Below are positions 30,533 to 39,159 of a stretch of DNA of 64,000 nucleotides, in pieces. The position numbers and the translations under genes are program-made. How positions within the stretch are numbered: position 1 is the stretch's first letter; each line of letters begins with the position of its first letter. The notes beneath the pieces are model-generated. The model searched no databases. It saw only the letters and a list, made by a program, of their open reading frames with translations, and was not told where the DNA came from. This DNA is from CAWEBF01 sp963807235 (GTDB lineage: Bacteria > Acidobacteriota > Vicinamibacteria > Vicinamibacterales > UBA2999), in the NCBI GenBank assembly GCA_963807235.1, contig CAWEBF010000018.1, forward strand, positions 204,674 through 268,673. Direction: 5' to 3'.

Positions 30533-31423
30533 ATGCCGCTGAGGATTCTCGTCGTCGAGGACCATGCGCCGTTCCGCCGTCTCATTTGCGCGGTGCTTCA
30601 ACGACGGGCGGAGTTCGAGACAGTCGAGGCGGCGGATGGGTTGGAGGCCGTTCAGCTGGCCGAAAAGCTACAGCCGGATTTGATTCTGCTCGATCTCAAC
30701 TTGCCAAAGATGCATGGATTCAAGGTTGCTGAACAGATCCCCAGGCTCGCCCCCCATGCACGACTGCTCTTCATGAGCCAGGAGTCCTCGCCGGACATCG
30801 TGCGAAAGGCACTCAGTTTGGGTGCCCATGGCTATATTCAGAAGATATCTGCCGCAACTGATCTGCTGCCCGGGATCGACGCCGTACTCGCGGGCCAACG
30901 ATTCGTGAGTCGCGGTCTCGCGTTTAGCGCGCCGCGTCGTCACGAGATTTTGTTCTGTTCGGATGACGCGGCGATTATCGATGGCTTTACTCGCTTTGTT
31001 GCGGCCGCCCTGACCGCCGCCGATGCCGCGATCGCCTTGGTGACGGAGTCTCACCGAACACGTCTCCTGCAGGAGCTGCGCACGCAGGGTGTGGACATTG
31101 ACGGCGCCATCGAGCGCGGCACCTACCTTTCATTTGACGCTGATGTCGCACCTGACTCCGTCCGATTTCTCGAGGCGATCAATGGTGTGCGTGAGGCCGC
31201 TGCGAAAGCCGGGAACGCACATCCCCGCGTCGCGTTTTGCGGGGAACGTGCGGGACGCCTGTGGGCCGCAGGGAGAACGGCGGAGGCGGTTCAGCTCGAA
31301 CACCTCTGCAGCGAACTCGCGCAGGACGTCGACATCCTGTGCGCGTATCCGGTGCCGTACACGGAAGACGATCAGGTGCTCACGCGCATCTGCGCGGAGC
31401 ACACCGCTGTTTCTGGCTGCTAG
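30533..31423 (+). CDS. Response regulator with C-terminal MEDS domain
   Basis: 296 aa: a REC domain (ILVVEDHAPF, phospho-Asp in ILLDLNLPK, Lys in YIQKIS) followed by a MEDS/DcmR-sensory domain from ~residue 140 (HEILFCSDDAAIIDGFTRFVAAAL, AIALVTESHRTRLLQELRTQGVDI, GTYLSFDAD). MEDS is a degenerate RecA/KaiC-like fold thought to sense small molecules or interact with kinases. The PAS/GAF kinase begins 16 nt after its stop in the same frame, so they are a pair. Confidence 0.85.
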   Translation: MPLRILVVEDHAPFRRLICAVLQRRAEFETVEAADGLEAVQLAEKLQPDLILLDLNLPKMHGFKVAEQIPRLAPHARLLFMSQESSPDIVRKALSLGAHGYIQKISAATDLLPGIDAVLAGQRFVSRGLAFSAPRRHEILFCSDDAAIIDGFTRFVAAALTAADAAIALVTESHRTRLLQELRTQGVDIDGAIERGTYLSFDADVAPDSVRFLEAINGVREAAAKAGNAHPRVAFCGERAGRLWAAGRTAEAVQLEHLCSELAQDVDILCAYPVPYTEDDQVLTRICAEHTAVSGC

Positions 31424-31438
31424 CCGCTGGAACGTGAG

Positions 31439-33475
31439 GTGCGTGTGGCAGAGGATAAACGAGGCGTGGTTGCCGTGGCCGCCGACAGCACCGATCTCAC
31501 GCGAGCGGAGGAGATCCGATTGCGGTATGCGGCGATCGTGGAGTCCTCGGACGATGCGATCATCGCCAAGACTCTCGACGGGGTGATCTCAGCGTGGAAC
31601 GCCTCTGCCGAGCGGATGTTCGGATATACGGAGCACGAGGCCATCGGACAGCCGATCACGATGATCATCCCTCCGGACTTGCACGCCGAGGAGCACGACA
31701 TTCTGAGGCGCCTTCGAGCCGGTGAGCGAGTCGACCATTATGAAACTGTCCGGGTCACCAAAACGGGCAAGTGCATCGATGTCTCATTGACGATCTCACC
31801 GTTGCGAGACTCCGCGGGCAGGATTATCGGATGCTCAAAGATTGCCCGCGACATCACGAAGGCCAAGCAGGCTGAGGCTGCGCTGCGGCAAAGCGAGCAA
31901 CGGCTGGCACGCGAAGTGGCGGGCGCCAAAACGCTCCAGTCGATCAGCACGCGTCTGATTTCAGAGTCGACACCAGAATCCTTGTACGCACAGATTCTCG
32001 GCGCGGCCATTGAGTTGATGGCGTCCGATGCGGCCAGCGTCCAGATGCTCGCAGCCGACCACACGTCATTGAGGCTCCTCGCGTGGACGAATTTCCACCC
32101 TGCCTCCGCGGCGTTCTGGCAACGGGTGGCGGCTGGATCGGGGAGCACTTGCGGCCAGGCGCTCCGTGACAACGAGCGCGTTGTTGTGGCCGATATCGAG
32201 ACCTGCGAATTCATGGCCGGCACGCCGGATCAGCAGGAATATCGCCGCTCCGGAATCCGCGCCGTGCAATCCACGCCGCTGCGATCGCGAACGGGCCGGC
32301 CTCTCGGCATGCTCTCGACGCACTGGCGGACGCCGCATACCCCGACCGCAGAGGATTTCACGTTCTTCGACGTGCTCGCCCGGCAGGCCGCGGATCTGAT
32401 CGAGCGCACCCTCGCCGAAGAGGCCCTGCGCGACAGCGAAGAACGCTTCCGCCTCATCGCAGATACGGCTCCGGTCATGATCTGGATGTCGGGCACCGAG
32501 AAAGAGATCACGTATCTCAATCAGACCTGGCTCGACTTCACGGGACGGCCATTGGATGCGGTATTGGGACAGCGACGGGCACGGGTCCTCCACCCAGACG
32601 ACGAGGAGCGAAGCCGCGAGGCGTACGAGAAGGCCTTCGAGCGGCGGGAGGCTTTTCAGATGGAGCATCGGCTCCGCCGCCACGACGGCGAATATCGCTG
32701 GGTGATGACAGCGGGTGTGCCGCAATACAGCGCGGACGGGTCGTTTGTTGGTTACATTGGCACGGGCGTCGACATCACCGATCGTAAGCTGGCGGAAGAG
32801 GCTCTTTCCACGGTGAGTCAGAGATTGATCGAAGCGCACGAGGAAGAAAGCAGCCGAATTGCCCGCGAGCTTCACGATGACATCAACCAGCGGCTGGCGT
32901 TCGTGAGCGTGCGTCTCGGCTACCTGAAGCAACGCCCTCCCGCTTCAGCGGCCGAACTCGAGCAGGCGTTCGCGGGAGTCAGCCAAGAGATTGCGGATCT
33001 TGCGGCCGGGATTCAGGCGCTGTCGCACCGCCTTCACCCCCCGAACCTGGAACTCCTGGGGCTGGAAGGGGCGGCGGCCGGGTTCTGCAAAGAGTTGTCC
33101 AATCGGCACGGTGTGGTGATTGGCATTCATTTCGAGAACATCCCGACAGCGCTGCCACCGGAAATCTCTCTGTGTCTCTACCGCGTCTTGCAAGAAGCCC
33201 TGCAGAATGTCGTCAAGCATAGCGGGTCGCGACACGCCGATGTGTCTCTGAAGGGTGAAATCAACACTATCAGTCTGACGGTCAAGGACTCGGGCGCCGG
33301 CTTCAACCCTGACGAGGTGATGAGAGGGGCCGGGCTCGGCTTGACCAGCATGAAGGAGCGGTTGAAGCTCGTGGGCGGGCAGCTTTCCATCGACTCGCAG
33401 CGGGGGTACGGCACGACGATTCACGCTGTCGCGCCTCTCCGCGTCCCAACGAAGCCCGCAAAGGTGGTTCGATAA
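31439..33475 (+). CDS. PAS-GAF-PAS histidine kinase, NarL-type (HisKA_3)
   Basis: 678 aa from GTG 31439; the frame is open back to the previous gene's TAG, giving LEREV before the start, so initiation could be slightly different. PAS1 (RYAAIVESSDDAIIAKTLDGVISAWN), GAF (~residues 160-310), PAS2 (FRLIADTAPVMIWMSGTEKEI), then HisKA_3 (ESSRIARELHDDINQRLAF; His in ELHDD) and HATPase (LQEALQNVVKHS, DSGAGF, GLGLTSMKERLKLVGG). Cytosolic. Kinases of this type phosphorylate NarL-family regulators; here the neighbouring REC-MEDS protein is the likely partner. Confidence 0.9.
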   Translation: MRVAEDKRGVVAVAADSTDLTRAEEIRLRYAAIVESSDDAIIAKTLDGVISAWNASAERMFGYTEHEAIGQPITMIIPPDLHAEEHDILRRLRAGERVDHYETVRVTKTGKCIDVSLTISPLRDSAGRIIGCSKIARDITKAKQAEAALRQSEQRLAREVAGAKTLQSISTRLISESTPESLYAQILGAAIELMASDAASVQMLAADHTSLRLLAWTNFHPASAAFWQRVAAGSGSTCGQALRDNERVVVADIETCEFMAGTPDQQEYRRSGIRAVQSTPLRSRTGRPLGMLSTHWRTPHTPTAEDFTFFDVLARQAADLIERTLAEEALRDSEERFRLIADTAPVMIWMSGTEKEITYLNQTWLDFTGRPLDAVLGQRRARVLHPDDEERSREAYEKAFERREAFQMEHRLRRHDGEYRWVMTAGVPQYSADGSFVGYIGTGVDITDRKLAEEALSTVSQRLIEAHEEESSRIARELHDDINQRLAFVSVRLGYLKQRPPASAAELEQAFAGVSQEIADLAAGIQALSHRLHPPNLELLGLEGAAAGFCKELSNRHGVVIGIHFENIPTALPPEISLCLYRVLQEALQNVVKHSGSRHADVSLKGEINTISLTVKDSGAGFNPDEVMRGAGLGLTSMKERLKLVGGQLSIDSQRGYGTTIHAVAPLRVPTKPAKVVR

Positions 33476-33601
33476 CTGCACGCCAAGGAAATCGCTCATC
33501 GCGGCGTGGATTCGAAACCTGAACGATGTAGACAGTTCGACGCTCCTGGCGTGTGCGACAAGCAGGTGCCCGACCGCTCGCAAACGGTTGATTCTAAAGA
33601 C

Positions 33602-33641
33602 GGAGAGATGCTGGAGTGGTCGATCAGGGCACGCTTGGAAA
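33602..33641 (+). pseudogene. tRNA-Ser(GGA) 5' half, copy A
   Basis: Acceptor strand GGAGAGA, then TG, a D-arm closed by CTG...CAG around GAGTGGTCGAT, anticodon stem 5' strand CACGC and loop TTGGAAA (anticodon GGA). After the loop the sequence (ACGAT...) no longer pairs, so the gene breaks at the anticodon loop. The preceding bases GATTCTAAAGAC match copies B and C closely. The D-stem differs from B and C by paired changes, so it comes from a different but structurally sound tRNA-Ser sequence. Confidence 0.8.
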
Positions 33642-33730
33642 ACGATTTCGGCGACGCTCACCGAGTGATACGTAATACTTCTCGCAATCGAGTAAACGAC
33701 TGCCCGCCACAGAATGGTTCTCGATGTGAA

Positions 33731-33764
33731 CCCGTAAACGTCGCTGTTTGTCAGCGTTTTCGGG
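33731..33764 (+). other. Conserved hairpin, copy A
   Basis: CCCGTAAACGT-CGCTG-TTTGT-CAGCG-TTTTCGGG: an inner 5-bp stem closed by AAAC/GTTT-like and CCCG/CGGG outer helices. It starts 129 nt after the start of tRNA half A; the equivalent hairpin B starts 131 nt after half B. The inner stems differ (CGCTG/CAGCG versus ACGGT/ACCGT) but both pair. Confidence 0.65.
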
Positions 33765-33770
33765 GCGACC

Positions 33771-33791
33771 TTACACAGTTTCTACACAGTT
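33771..33791. repeat. Paired ACACAGTT repeats after tRNA-Ser half A
   Basis: TTACACAGTT (33771-33780) and TACACAGTT (33783-33791) follow the hairpin directly. The same motif occurs twice after half B and once in the block before halves B and C (consensus TKACACARTT). This arrangement resembles the arm-type sites of a tyrosine-recombinase attachment site; that role is inference. Confidence 0.55.
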
Positions 33792-33840
33792 CTGAACGGT
33801 ACTTGCTCTCGTACTCCGTGATGTTCGTCGGTACTCTCTC

Positions 33841-34209
33841 TCACCGGCCGTCATACAGGCGTTTGATGGTCGAGAGCAGGTCGCCCGTCCCTTTAGAGAC
33901 AAAGGCAGATGCTCCGACCTCCAAGGATCGTAGCGTGACGTCCGGATCGTTCATCGCCGAGAACATGATGACTTTCGCGTCTGGGTTCACTTGCGTGATC
34001 TGACGACACACCTCCAATCCGTGGACATGGGGCAAGTTGAGGTCGACCACAATCACGTCGGGTTGGAGTCGTTGCGCGGCTTCTAGCACGGCCCTGCCGT
34101 CGGCGACGCTTCCCACGACTTCGCACTCCAGTGCCAGCAGCCGGCAGACGGATTTCGCCACTCCAGGGTGGTCTTCGGCTATCAGCACGCGAGGGCGCTT
34201 GGGCAACAT
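33841..34209 (-). CDS. Single-domain response regulator (copy 2)
   Basis: 122 aa from ATG 34209 (MLPKRPRVLIAEDHPGVAKS), REC only: phospho-Asp in VIVVDLNLPH, switch Ser in VIMFSAM, Lys in FVSKGT. It starts 16 nt after the stop of kinase copy 2, so it is clearly operonic with it. Strongly similar to the regulator at 29,977 (GSVADG, AQRLQPDVIV, ITxVNP). No output domain. This cassette lies on the first presumed islet between tRNA-Ser halves A and B. Confidence 0.88.
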   Translation of the reverse strand: MLPKRPRVLIAEDHPGVAKSVCRLLALECEVVGSVADGRAVLEAAQRLQPDVIVVDLNLPHVHGLEVCRQITQVNPDAKVIMFSAMNDPDVTLRSLEVGASAFVSKGTGDLLSTIKRLYDGR

Positions 34210-34225
34210 TGACTTGCCAGGAATG

Positions 34226-36121
34226 TCACGCGGCACTCGGCGGGCCTGACAGGATCCTGGGTGCGTCGACGCGGCGAAGGGTGACGGCGAATGTGGCGCC
34301 TCCTTCGGGATTATTGCGCGCGTCGATGGTGCCGCCAAGCGTCTCGACGATCGTTCGCGCGATCGTGAGTCCAATCCCGAGGCCGTGCGCTTTCGTCGTG
34401 GCGAATGGTGTGAACAGCGTGCCGTCGATCTGCGCCGGCAAACCGGTTCCAGCGTCGCGCACCGAGACGTCGACATCGGCGCCCCTGACTTCGGTGCTGA
34501 TGGTGACGCGACGGCGCGCCGGAGGCGTCTCGGTCATTGCGTCCATGGCGTTCATCACCAGGTTCACCAGCACCTGCTGCAAGAGCACCTGGTCGCCGTT
34601 GATGATGCAGGGGTGCGACGACAGATTGACGGTGGCTTCGATCTGCCGCGCTCTCATGTCGTGAGCAACGAGCGCAAGACTTTCATCGATCACGGCGTGG
34701 AGGTCGACCGGTTTCTTGTCCAGTTGATGCCCTCGGAGCATGGTCCGATGCCGATCGATGATCTGAGTGGCCTGGACGCCTTCTGTCTCGATGTCGGAAA
34801 GGATCTCGCCCATCGCGTCGGGCGTCGAACGATCGGCCGTGATCATCATTCGACCCGCCTGGGCGTTGTGAATCATCGAGCTGAGGGGTTGGCCAAGTTC
34901 ATGGGCGATGGAACTCGTCAGCGCAGACATCGTGAGGCGACGACTGGCGTCGGCGGCGAGCGCCAGGTTGTTCCGACTCTCGATCTCTGCCTTTCGGCGT
35001 GCGCGTCGCTGATACAGGAGCCCGGCGATCAGGAGCGATTGGACGGCCAGTACGCCGATGGCAGTGAGCACCGTGCCCCTGTAGGCTTGCCACAGACTCG
35101 GAGCGCGGTACCGCACACTGCTTCCCGCAGGCAACTGACTCTCCGCGATTCTCCATCGCTGTAGCTCGCGCCAGTCGAATATCGGTGGACTTGGCCGTTG
35201 TGGCGGCACGTTGATGCTTTCAGTCGGCGCACCGTTCAAGAGTCGAAGGGCCGCGTCAGCTGTGTTGCGAGCCATCGTGTCAATGGGCAGCATCGTTCCG
35301 CCGACAGCGCCAGCACCGAGGTACACGCTCTGCCCGCTGAACAGGGGAGCATTGGCCGTGGCGTGGAGGTCAGCGAGCACTCGTTCGTCCCCGTACGCTG
35401 TTCCCGCCGCATCCGTGCCGAATGCCAGATAGAAGATCGCCGAGTTGCCCGGCAAGCCGGCCGCACGGCGCAGAATCTCTGAAAGGGACAGACCGTCGAG
35501 CCATTCGAATGTCACGCGACCCCGAAATCGCGCGAACGGCTCCTCAAGTTCTCGCCGCCAAAATTGACTGATTTGACCGGTTCCGGCGACGACGAAGATC
35601 TGCCTGGTCTGGGGAAGCACCTGGAGGATGTCATCGATGAGTCGCGGAAAATCGTTGGCGACCGCGACCGCTGTCTCATTTGTCCCAAGCGGTGCACCGC
35701 GCAGATACCGCTCGTCGACGGCCGCAAACAAGAGCGGCGTGTCGGGAAAGAGCTGCTGTCTGTACTTGCGCGCGAAGGCCGCAGCGGGCCCACTCACCGT
35801 CACGATGAGGTCCGGCTTCGGACTACTGGCGAAGGTGGAGAGGATGTAATCGACGATCGCCCGTTCCGGCGCGCCCACCGGCCCGATCGGGCCCACGACG
35901 ACTTGCACGAAGTTCACCGGTTGCTCGGCGCGCTGGTCCAGTTCGATATGAAAATTCGTGGTGAACGTGTCGACCACCATGTTGCCGCGGTCGACTGATT
36001 GAAGCATGAGGATCTGCTTCTGGGCCGTCTGAGCGTCCGCCCTTGCTGCGACGCCGAGCAGCATCAAGCCCGTCAGGATGACGCGCGACAATCTGCGACC
36101 CGCGGCCTGTTTTAGCCACAA
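34226..36121 (-). CDS. Sensor histidine kinase with periplasmic ABC-type binding domain (copy 2)
   Basis: 631 aa from a TTG at 36121; no in-frame ATG precedes the signal peptide (RVILTGLMLLGVAARADAQ). DNA alignment with copy 1 suggests the original start was the TTG of TTGATACGG a little upstream, with a 1-nt difference after it, so the true N-terminus is uncertain. The periplasmic domain (ILMLQSVDRGNMVVDTFTTNF, LIVTVSGPAAAFARKY), one membrane helix, HisKA (AHELGQPLSSMIH) and HATPase (NLVMNAMDAM, RDAGTGLP, GLGIGLTIA) match copy 1 along the whole length. Divergent from TonB receptor 2; operonic with regulator copy 2. Confidence 0.88.
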   Translation of the reverse strand: MWLKQAAGRRLSRVILTGLMLLGVAARADAQTAQKQILMLQSVDRGNMVVDTFTTNFHIELDQRAEQPVNFVQVVVGPIGPVGAPERAIVDYILSTFASSPKPDLIVTVSGPAAAFARKYRQQLFPDTPLLFAAVDERYLRGAPLGTNETAVAVANDFPRLIDDILQVLPQTRQIFVVAGTGQISQFWRRELEEPFARFRGRVTFEWLDGLSLSEILRRAAGLPGNSAIFYLAFGTDAAGTAYGDERVLADLHATANAPLFSGQSVYLGAGAVGGTMLPIDTMARNTADAALRLLNGAPTESINVPPQRPSPPIFDWRELQRWRIAESQLPAGSSVRYRAPSLWQAYRGTVLTAIGVLAVQSLLIAGLLYQRRARRKAEIESRNNLALAADASRRLTMSALTSSIAHELGQPLSSMIHNAQAGRMMITADRSTPDAMGEILSDIETEGVQATQIIDRHRTMLRGHQLDKKPVDLHAVIDESLALVAHDMRARQIEATVNLSSHPCIINGDQVLLQQVLVNLVMNAMDAMTETPPARRRVTISTEVRGADVDVSVRDAGTGLPAQIDGTLFTPFATTKAHGLGIGLTIARTIVETLGGTIDARNNPEGGATFAVTLRRVDAPRILSGPPSAA

Positions 36122-36139
36122 AACACCGTATCAAACTCA

Positions 36140-36158
36140 CCACAGTGTACTGTTGTGG
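36140..36158. promoter_or_regulatory. Inverted repeat in the divergent kinase/receptor 2 gap
   Basis: CCACA and TGTGG are separated by 9 nt between the divergent starts. It is absent from the copy-1 gap, so it may be a cassette-specific operator or chance. Confidence 0.3.
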
Positions 36159-36160
36159 AA

Positions 36161-36172
36161 GGATATACGTCC
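36161..36172. promoter_or_regulatory. Conserved GRATATACRTYC box before TonB receptor 2
   Basis: GGATATACGTCC, 11 nt before the receptor ATG, the counterpart of GAATATACATTC at 27,422-27,433. Same spacing and symmetric differences in both copies. Confidence 0.45.
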
Positions 36173-36183
36173 CCGCCCAACCC

Positions 36184-38541
36184 ATGAAATTGTTCCTCGC
36201 TGCGGCGCTGATGTTCCTCTGGGGAGCCGGTTCCACAGCCGCCCAGTCCCCGGCATCGGTGGTCGGGTCCGTCGTCGATCAGACGAGTGCCCCCCTGCCT
36301 GGCGCTCATGTGACGATTCGGGGTCTTGCCGTCCGAACGGCGGACACGGGCGCGGCCGGCGACTTCGCATTTCCCGACCTCCCGAACGGTGACTATGAGA
36401 TTTCCGCCGAGCTGAGTGGATTCCAGCCTGAGCGGCGTGCCGTCCGAGTGCAGGCCGGCAAACCGATCACCGTGTCCTTCACCCTGCGCCTCGCCATCCT
36501 GGAAGAGACGTTCGTCACGGCCGCCAAGGCTGGCGCACGCGACCTGCAAACCATTCCCATGGCCATTAGTGCCGTCTCGAATGCGGACCTTGGCCGGTTG
36601 GGAACCCACATGTTGGGTCAGGCCGCCGCGCTCGCACCGTCCGTCACGCTTTCCCAGAATGCCGGTTTCGGTCAACTGACGATCCGCGGAATCGGTACCA
36701 GCGCGTTGTATGCCGGTGCGGATCCGAGCTCGGCGATGTACCTTGACGGCGTCTACCTGGCACGACCGGCGATGGCGTTCGTGCAGTTTCTCGATCTCGA
36801 TCGCATCGAGGTGCTGCGCGGGCCGCAGGGCACGTTGTACGGACGCAACGCCGTCGGTGGGGCGTTGAACCTGATCTCCAAGGCGCCCACGAACGACTTC
36901 CAGACGTCCGCCGATTTCACGGTCGGGAACTTCGACGAGTTTCGCGCCGGCGCGCGGATCAGTGGCCCGCTCAAACGTGACAAGGTGATGGGATCGGTCG
37001 CGTTCGTGCGCGGCGTCCGCGACGGCTATGTCCGCGACCTCGAACATCCGGATCATCCGCTTGGCGGCGATGATGTCACCGCGGCACGGGGCCAGCTGCG
37101 CGTCGTCTTCAATCGCCGCGCGGATCTGTTGCTGTCGGGCGACGTCGACGTGCAGAACGGAACGCCGCTGTCCTTCAATAAGGTCCTGGCGGCGAAGCCG
37201 GGATTCACGTTCGACAATCCGCCCGATCTTCACGAGGTGCGATCGTCGGCGTTCCCCTACGGCCGGACCGTGCAGTCCGGCGGGAGCGCGCGGCTGACGA
37301 TGGCCCTCACACCTTCGACCAGTCTGATCAGCCTGACGGCGTATCGAACCCTGGACTACGAGTTCTTCGTGGATGCTGACATGACCGAGCTCAATCTGGT
37401 GACGACACACCAGCACGAGTGGCAGCATCAGCTATCGCAGGAGATGACCATCTCCCACCAGCAGGCCAGGCTCACTTGGGTTGGCGGTGTGTTTTTCTTC
37501 AACGAATTCGATCACCAGTCGTTCTGGGTCGATCAGCCGGTCGCAGGACTCCAGGTTCGGCTCGACCCGCGCGTCGACGCGACCAGCCGCGCCGTTTTCG
37601 GACAGGCGTCCATCGGATTGACGCCCCGGCTCTCGGCGACCGCCGGCCTTCGCTACACGCACGAGGGAAAGAACATCAACAACGCCGGGGGCCGCTACGG
37701 CCTCGATGCTCCGTTCGCGCCGGTTCCCGGGTCGGTCTACGGCTATGCCGATTCGATCGCCCACGATGCCTGGACGCCCAAAGTCGGCGTCGAGGTGAAG
37801 CTGCCGCACGACGCGCTCGCCTACGTGTCGGCGACCCGAGGGTTCAAGAGTGGTGGCTTCAACCCATCGTCAACGGCGGCCGGCCGCGGCTACGCTCCTG
37901 AGTGGGCGTGGAGCTACGAAGGCGGCTGGAAGGGGACGCTCAGGGGCGGCCGGTCCCGGTTCGGCGTGTCGGCGTTCGTGATGGATTACACGGACCTGCA
38001 GGTACAGACGCCCATCGCCATTGGGGTGCTCGACATCCGCAATGCCGCAGCGGCGACGATTCGCGGTGTCGAACTGGAGAACACGTCACGGATCGCGCGC
38101 GGCTTCGAAGCGGGAGGCCATGTGACCTGGCTTGACGCCACCTACGATCAATACATCGCGGTCAACAACTTCAACGTCACCGGAGACGTGTCGGGTAATC
38201 GGTTGAACAATGCGCCGGAATGGGCCGGGCGCCTGTGGATCGAGTGGAGCGGCGACATCGGCGGATCGCGACGGCTGTCGATCGCAGCCGACGCGACGGC
38301 GCAATCGACGGTGTTCTACACCCCGTTCAACGACAGTATTCAGCGACAGGCTCCGTATGGGCTTCTTGGCGGCCGTATCGAGTACGGCCCCAGCCATCGC
38401 CGATGGGCTTTCGCCGCGTATGCGCGAAACCTGACCAACACGGACTACGTCACAGGGACTTTCGGCACCTCGCCCGCGGCGTTTGCGGGACGCCCTGGCC
38501 CCCAGCGCCAGTTCGCTGTTGAGTTCACCGTGCGGCGATAG
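36184..38541 (+). CDS. TonB-dependent receptor, copy 2
   Basis: 785 aa, uninterrupted. ATG 36184 begins the signal peptide MKLFLAAALMFLWGAGSTAAQ; an upstream in-frame ATG at 36145 is less likely. A carboxypeptidase-regulatory-like domain (VVGSVVDQTSAPLPGAHVTIRG), plug (IPMAISAVSNADL, DGVYLARPAM, EVLRGPQGTLYGRNAVGGALNLI) and barrel follow, ending GPQRQFAVEFTVRR. Very similar to copy 1 throughout, including FKSGGFNPSSTA and YEGGWKG. Imports an unknown substrate through the outer membrane using TonB-ExbBD, which is not encoded here. Confidence 0.93.
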   Translation: MKLFLAAALMFLWGAGSTAAQSPASVVGSVVDQTSAPLPGAHVTIRGLAVRTADTGAAGDFAFPDLPNGDYEISAELSGFQPERRAVRVQAGKPITVSFTLRLAILEETFVTAAKAGARDLQTIPMAISAVSNADLGRLGTHMLGQAAALAPSVTLSQNAGFGQLTIRGIGTSALYAGADPSSAMYLDGVYLARPAMAFVQFLDLDRIEVLRGPQGTLYGRNAVGGALNLISKAPTNDFQTSADFTVGNFDEFRAGARISGPLKRDKVMGSVAFVRGVRDGYVRDLEHPDHPLGGDDVTAARGQLRVVFNRRADLLLSGDVDVQNGTPLSFNKVLAAKPGFTFDNPPDLHEVRSSAFPYGRTVQSGGSARLTMALTPSTSLISLTAYRTLDYEFFVDADMTELNLVTTHQHEWQHQLSQEMTISHQQARLTWVGGVFFFNEFDHQSFWVDQPVAGLQVRLDPRVDATSRAVFGQASIGLTPRLSATAGLRYTHEGKNINNAGGRYGLDAPFAPVPGSVYGYADSIAHDAWTPKVGVEVKLPHDALAYVSATRGFKSGGFNPSSTAAGRGYAPEWAWSYEGGWKGTLRGGRSRFGVSAFVMDYTDLQVQTPIAIGVLDIRNAAAATIRGVELENTSRIARGFEAGGHVTWLDATYDQYIAVNNFNVTGDVSGNRLNNAPEWAGRLWIEWSGDIGGSRRLSIAADATAQSTVFYTPFNDSIQRQAPYGLLGGRIEYGPSHRRWAFAAYARNLTNTDYVTGTFGTSPAAFAGRPGPQRQFAVEFTVRR

Positions 38542-38683
38542 CACTGTAACCGCACCACGAGATTGCGCTTGTTCAGTTTCGCAGGATTGACGTGCCTCGG
38601 TCGTTTCGTCGAGCGAGCCCTAGTCCATCGCGGCAGCCGGCAGCTTGTCAGCTCTGATCGATACGCTACGCCTGGAGAGAGAT

Positions 38684-38851
38684 CGCCGTAAGTGATCGCA
38701 GGACATTGGGAGGTCTTACACAATTCAATCGACGATCAAGCCGACGACGTCTGTAAACCTCTGAATCCAAATCGTATCGAGGAACGCTAGGATTTGAAGG
38801 GGGGGTTTGCGATAATCAGATCCAGACCGCCGCAACTTATTGATTCTAAAC
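38684..38851 (+). repeat. Block preceding tRNA-Ser half B (right end of islet 1)
   Basis: About 170 bp that align with 47,874-48,043: CGCCGTAAGTGATCG, GGTCT-TACACAATT, GTAAACC-CTGAAT, AAATCG-ATCG, TAGGATTT, GCGATAATCA and TGATTCTAAAC are shared at the same spacing. Neither block precedes half A. One TKACACARTT motif lies at 38,715-38,725. No gene is seen in 38,545-39,159 apart from these att-like parts. Confidence 0.7.
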
Positions 38852-38890
38852 GGAGAGATGTCAGAGTGGTCGATTGAGCACGCTTGGAAA
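38852..38890 (+). pseudogene. tRNA-Ser(GGA) 5' half, copy B
   Basis: GGAGAGA-TG-TCA-GAGTGGTCGAT-TGA-G-CACGC-TTGGAAA: acceptor 5' strand, D-arm, anticodon stem 5' strand and loop with anticodon GGA. The following bases (TAGAT) do not pair with the stem, so it breaks exactly at the end of the loop. Same sequence as copy C up to that point. Confidence 0.82.
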
Positions 38891-38982
38891 TAGATTCGGC
38901 TCGCGCGTGCTGACGCACATCAAAACCCACCAACGCACTCCCGATCAACGACTTCACGCAACATCGATATGCGTCGACGTGT

Positions 38983-39018
38983 CCCCGTAAACGACGGTGT
39001 TTGACCGTGGTTTCGGGG
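38983..39018 (+). other. Conserved hairpin, copy B
   Basis: CCCCG-TAAAC-G-ACGGT-GTTTG-ACCGT-G-GTTT-C-GGGG: nested helices with a G-G mismatch between the middle and inner stems. It starts 131 nt after the start of half B. The pairing is preserved relative to copy A although the inner stem sequence differs. Confidence 0.7.
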
Positions 39019-39023
39019 GGCAT

Positions 39024-39047
39024 GTGACACAGTTCTGACACAAAATT
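39024..39047. repeat. Paired TGACACA repeats after tRNA-Ser half B
   Basis: GTGACACAGTT (39,024-39,034) and CTGACACAAAATT (39,035-39,047) lie directly after the hairpin, the same arrangement as after half A. Candidate arm-type recombinase sites. Confidence 0.55.
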
Positions 39048-39159
39048 CGGTCACGGCTTAACGCCAGTACGAACCGATGTGCGCCAGTACGCGTGGCGAT
39101 GCGATCAATTGAGGTGTACAGCGGTCTCCTGAACCGCTGCCTAAGCGTAAACCCAGGAG

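Noticed and set aside
33731..39018. The paired hairpins as integron attC sites
   Set aside because: They lack the R'/R'' core motifs (GTTRRRY/RYYYAAC) at the ends, and each islet carries many genes rather than one cassette.
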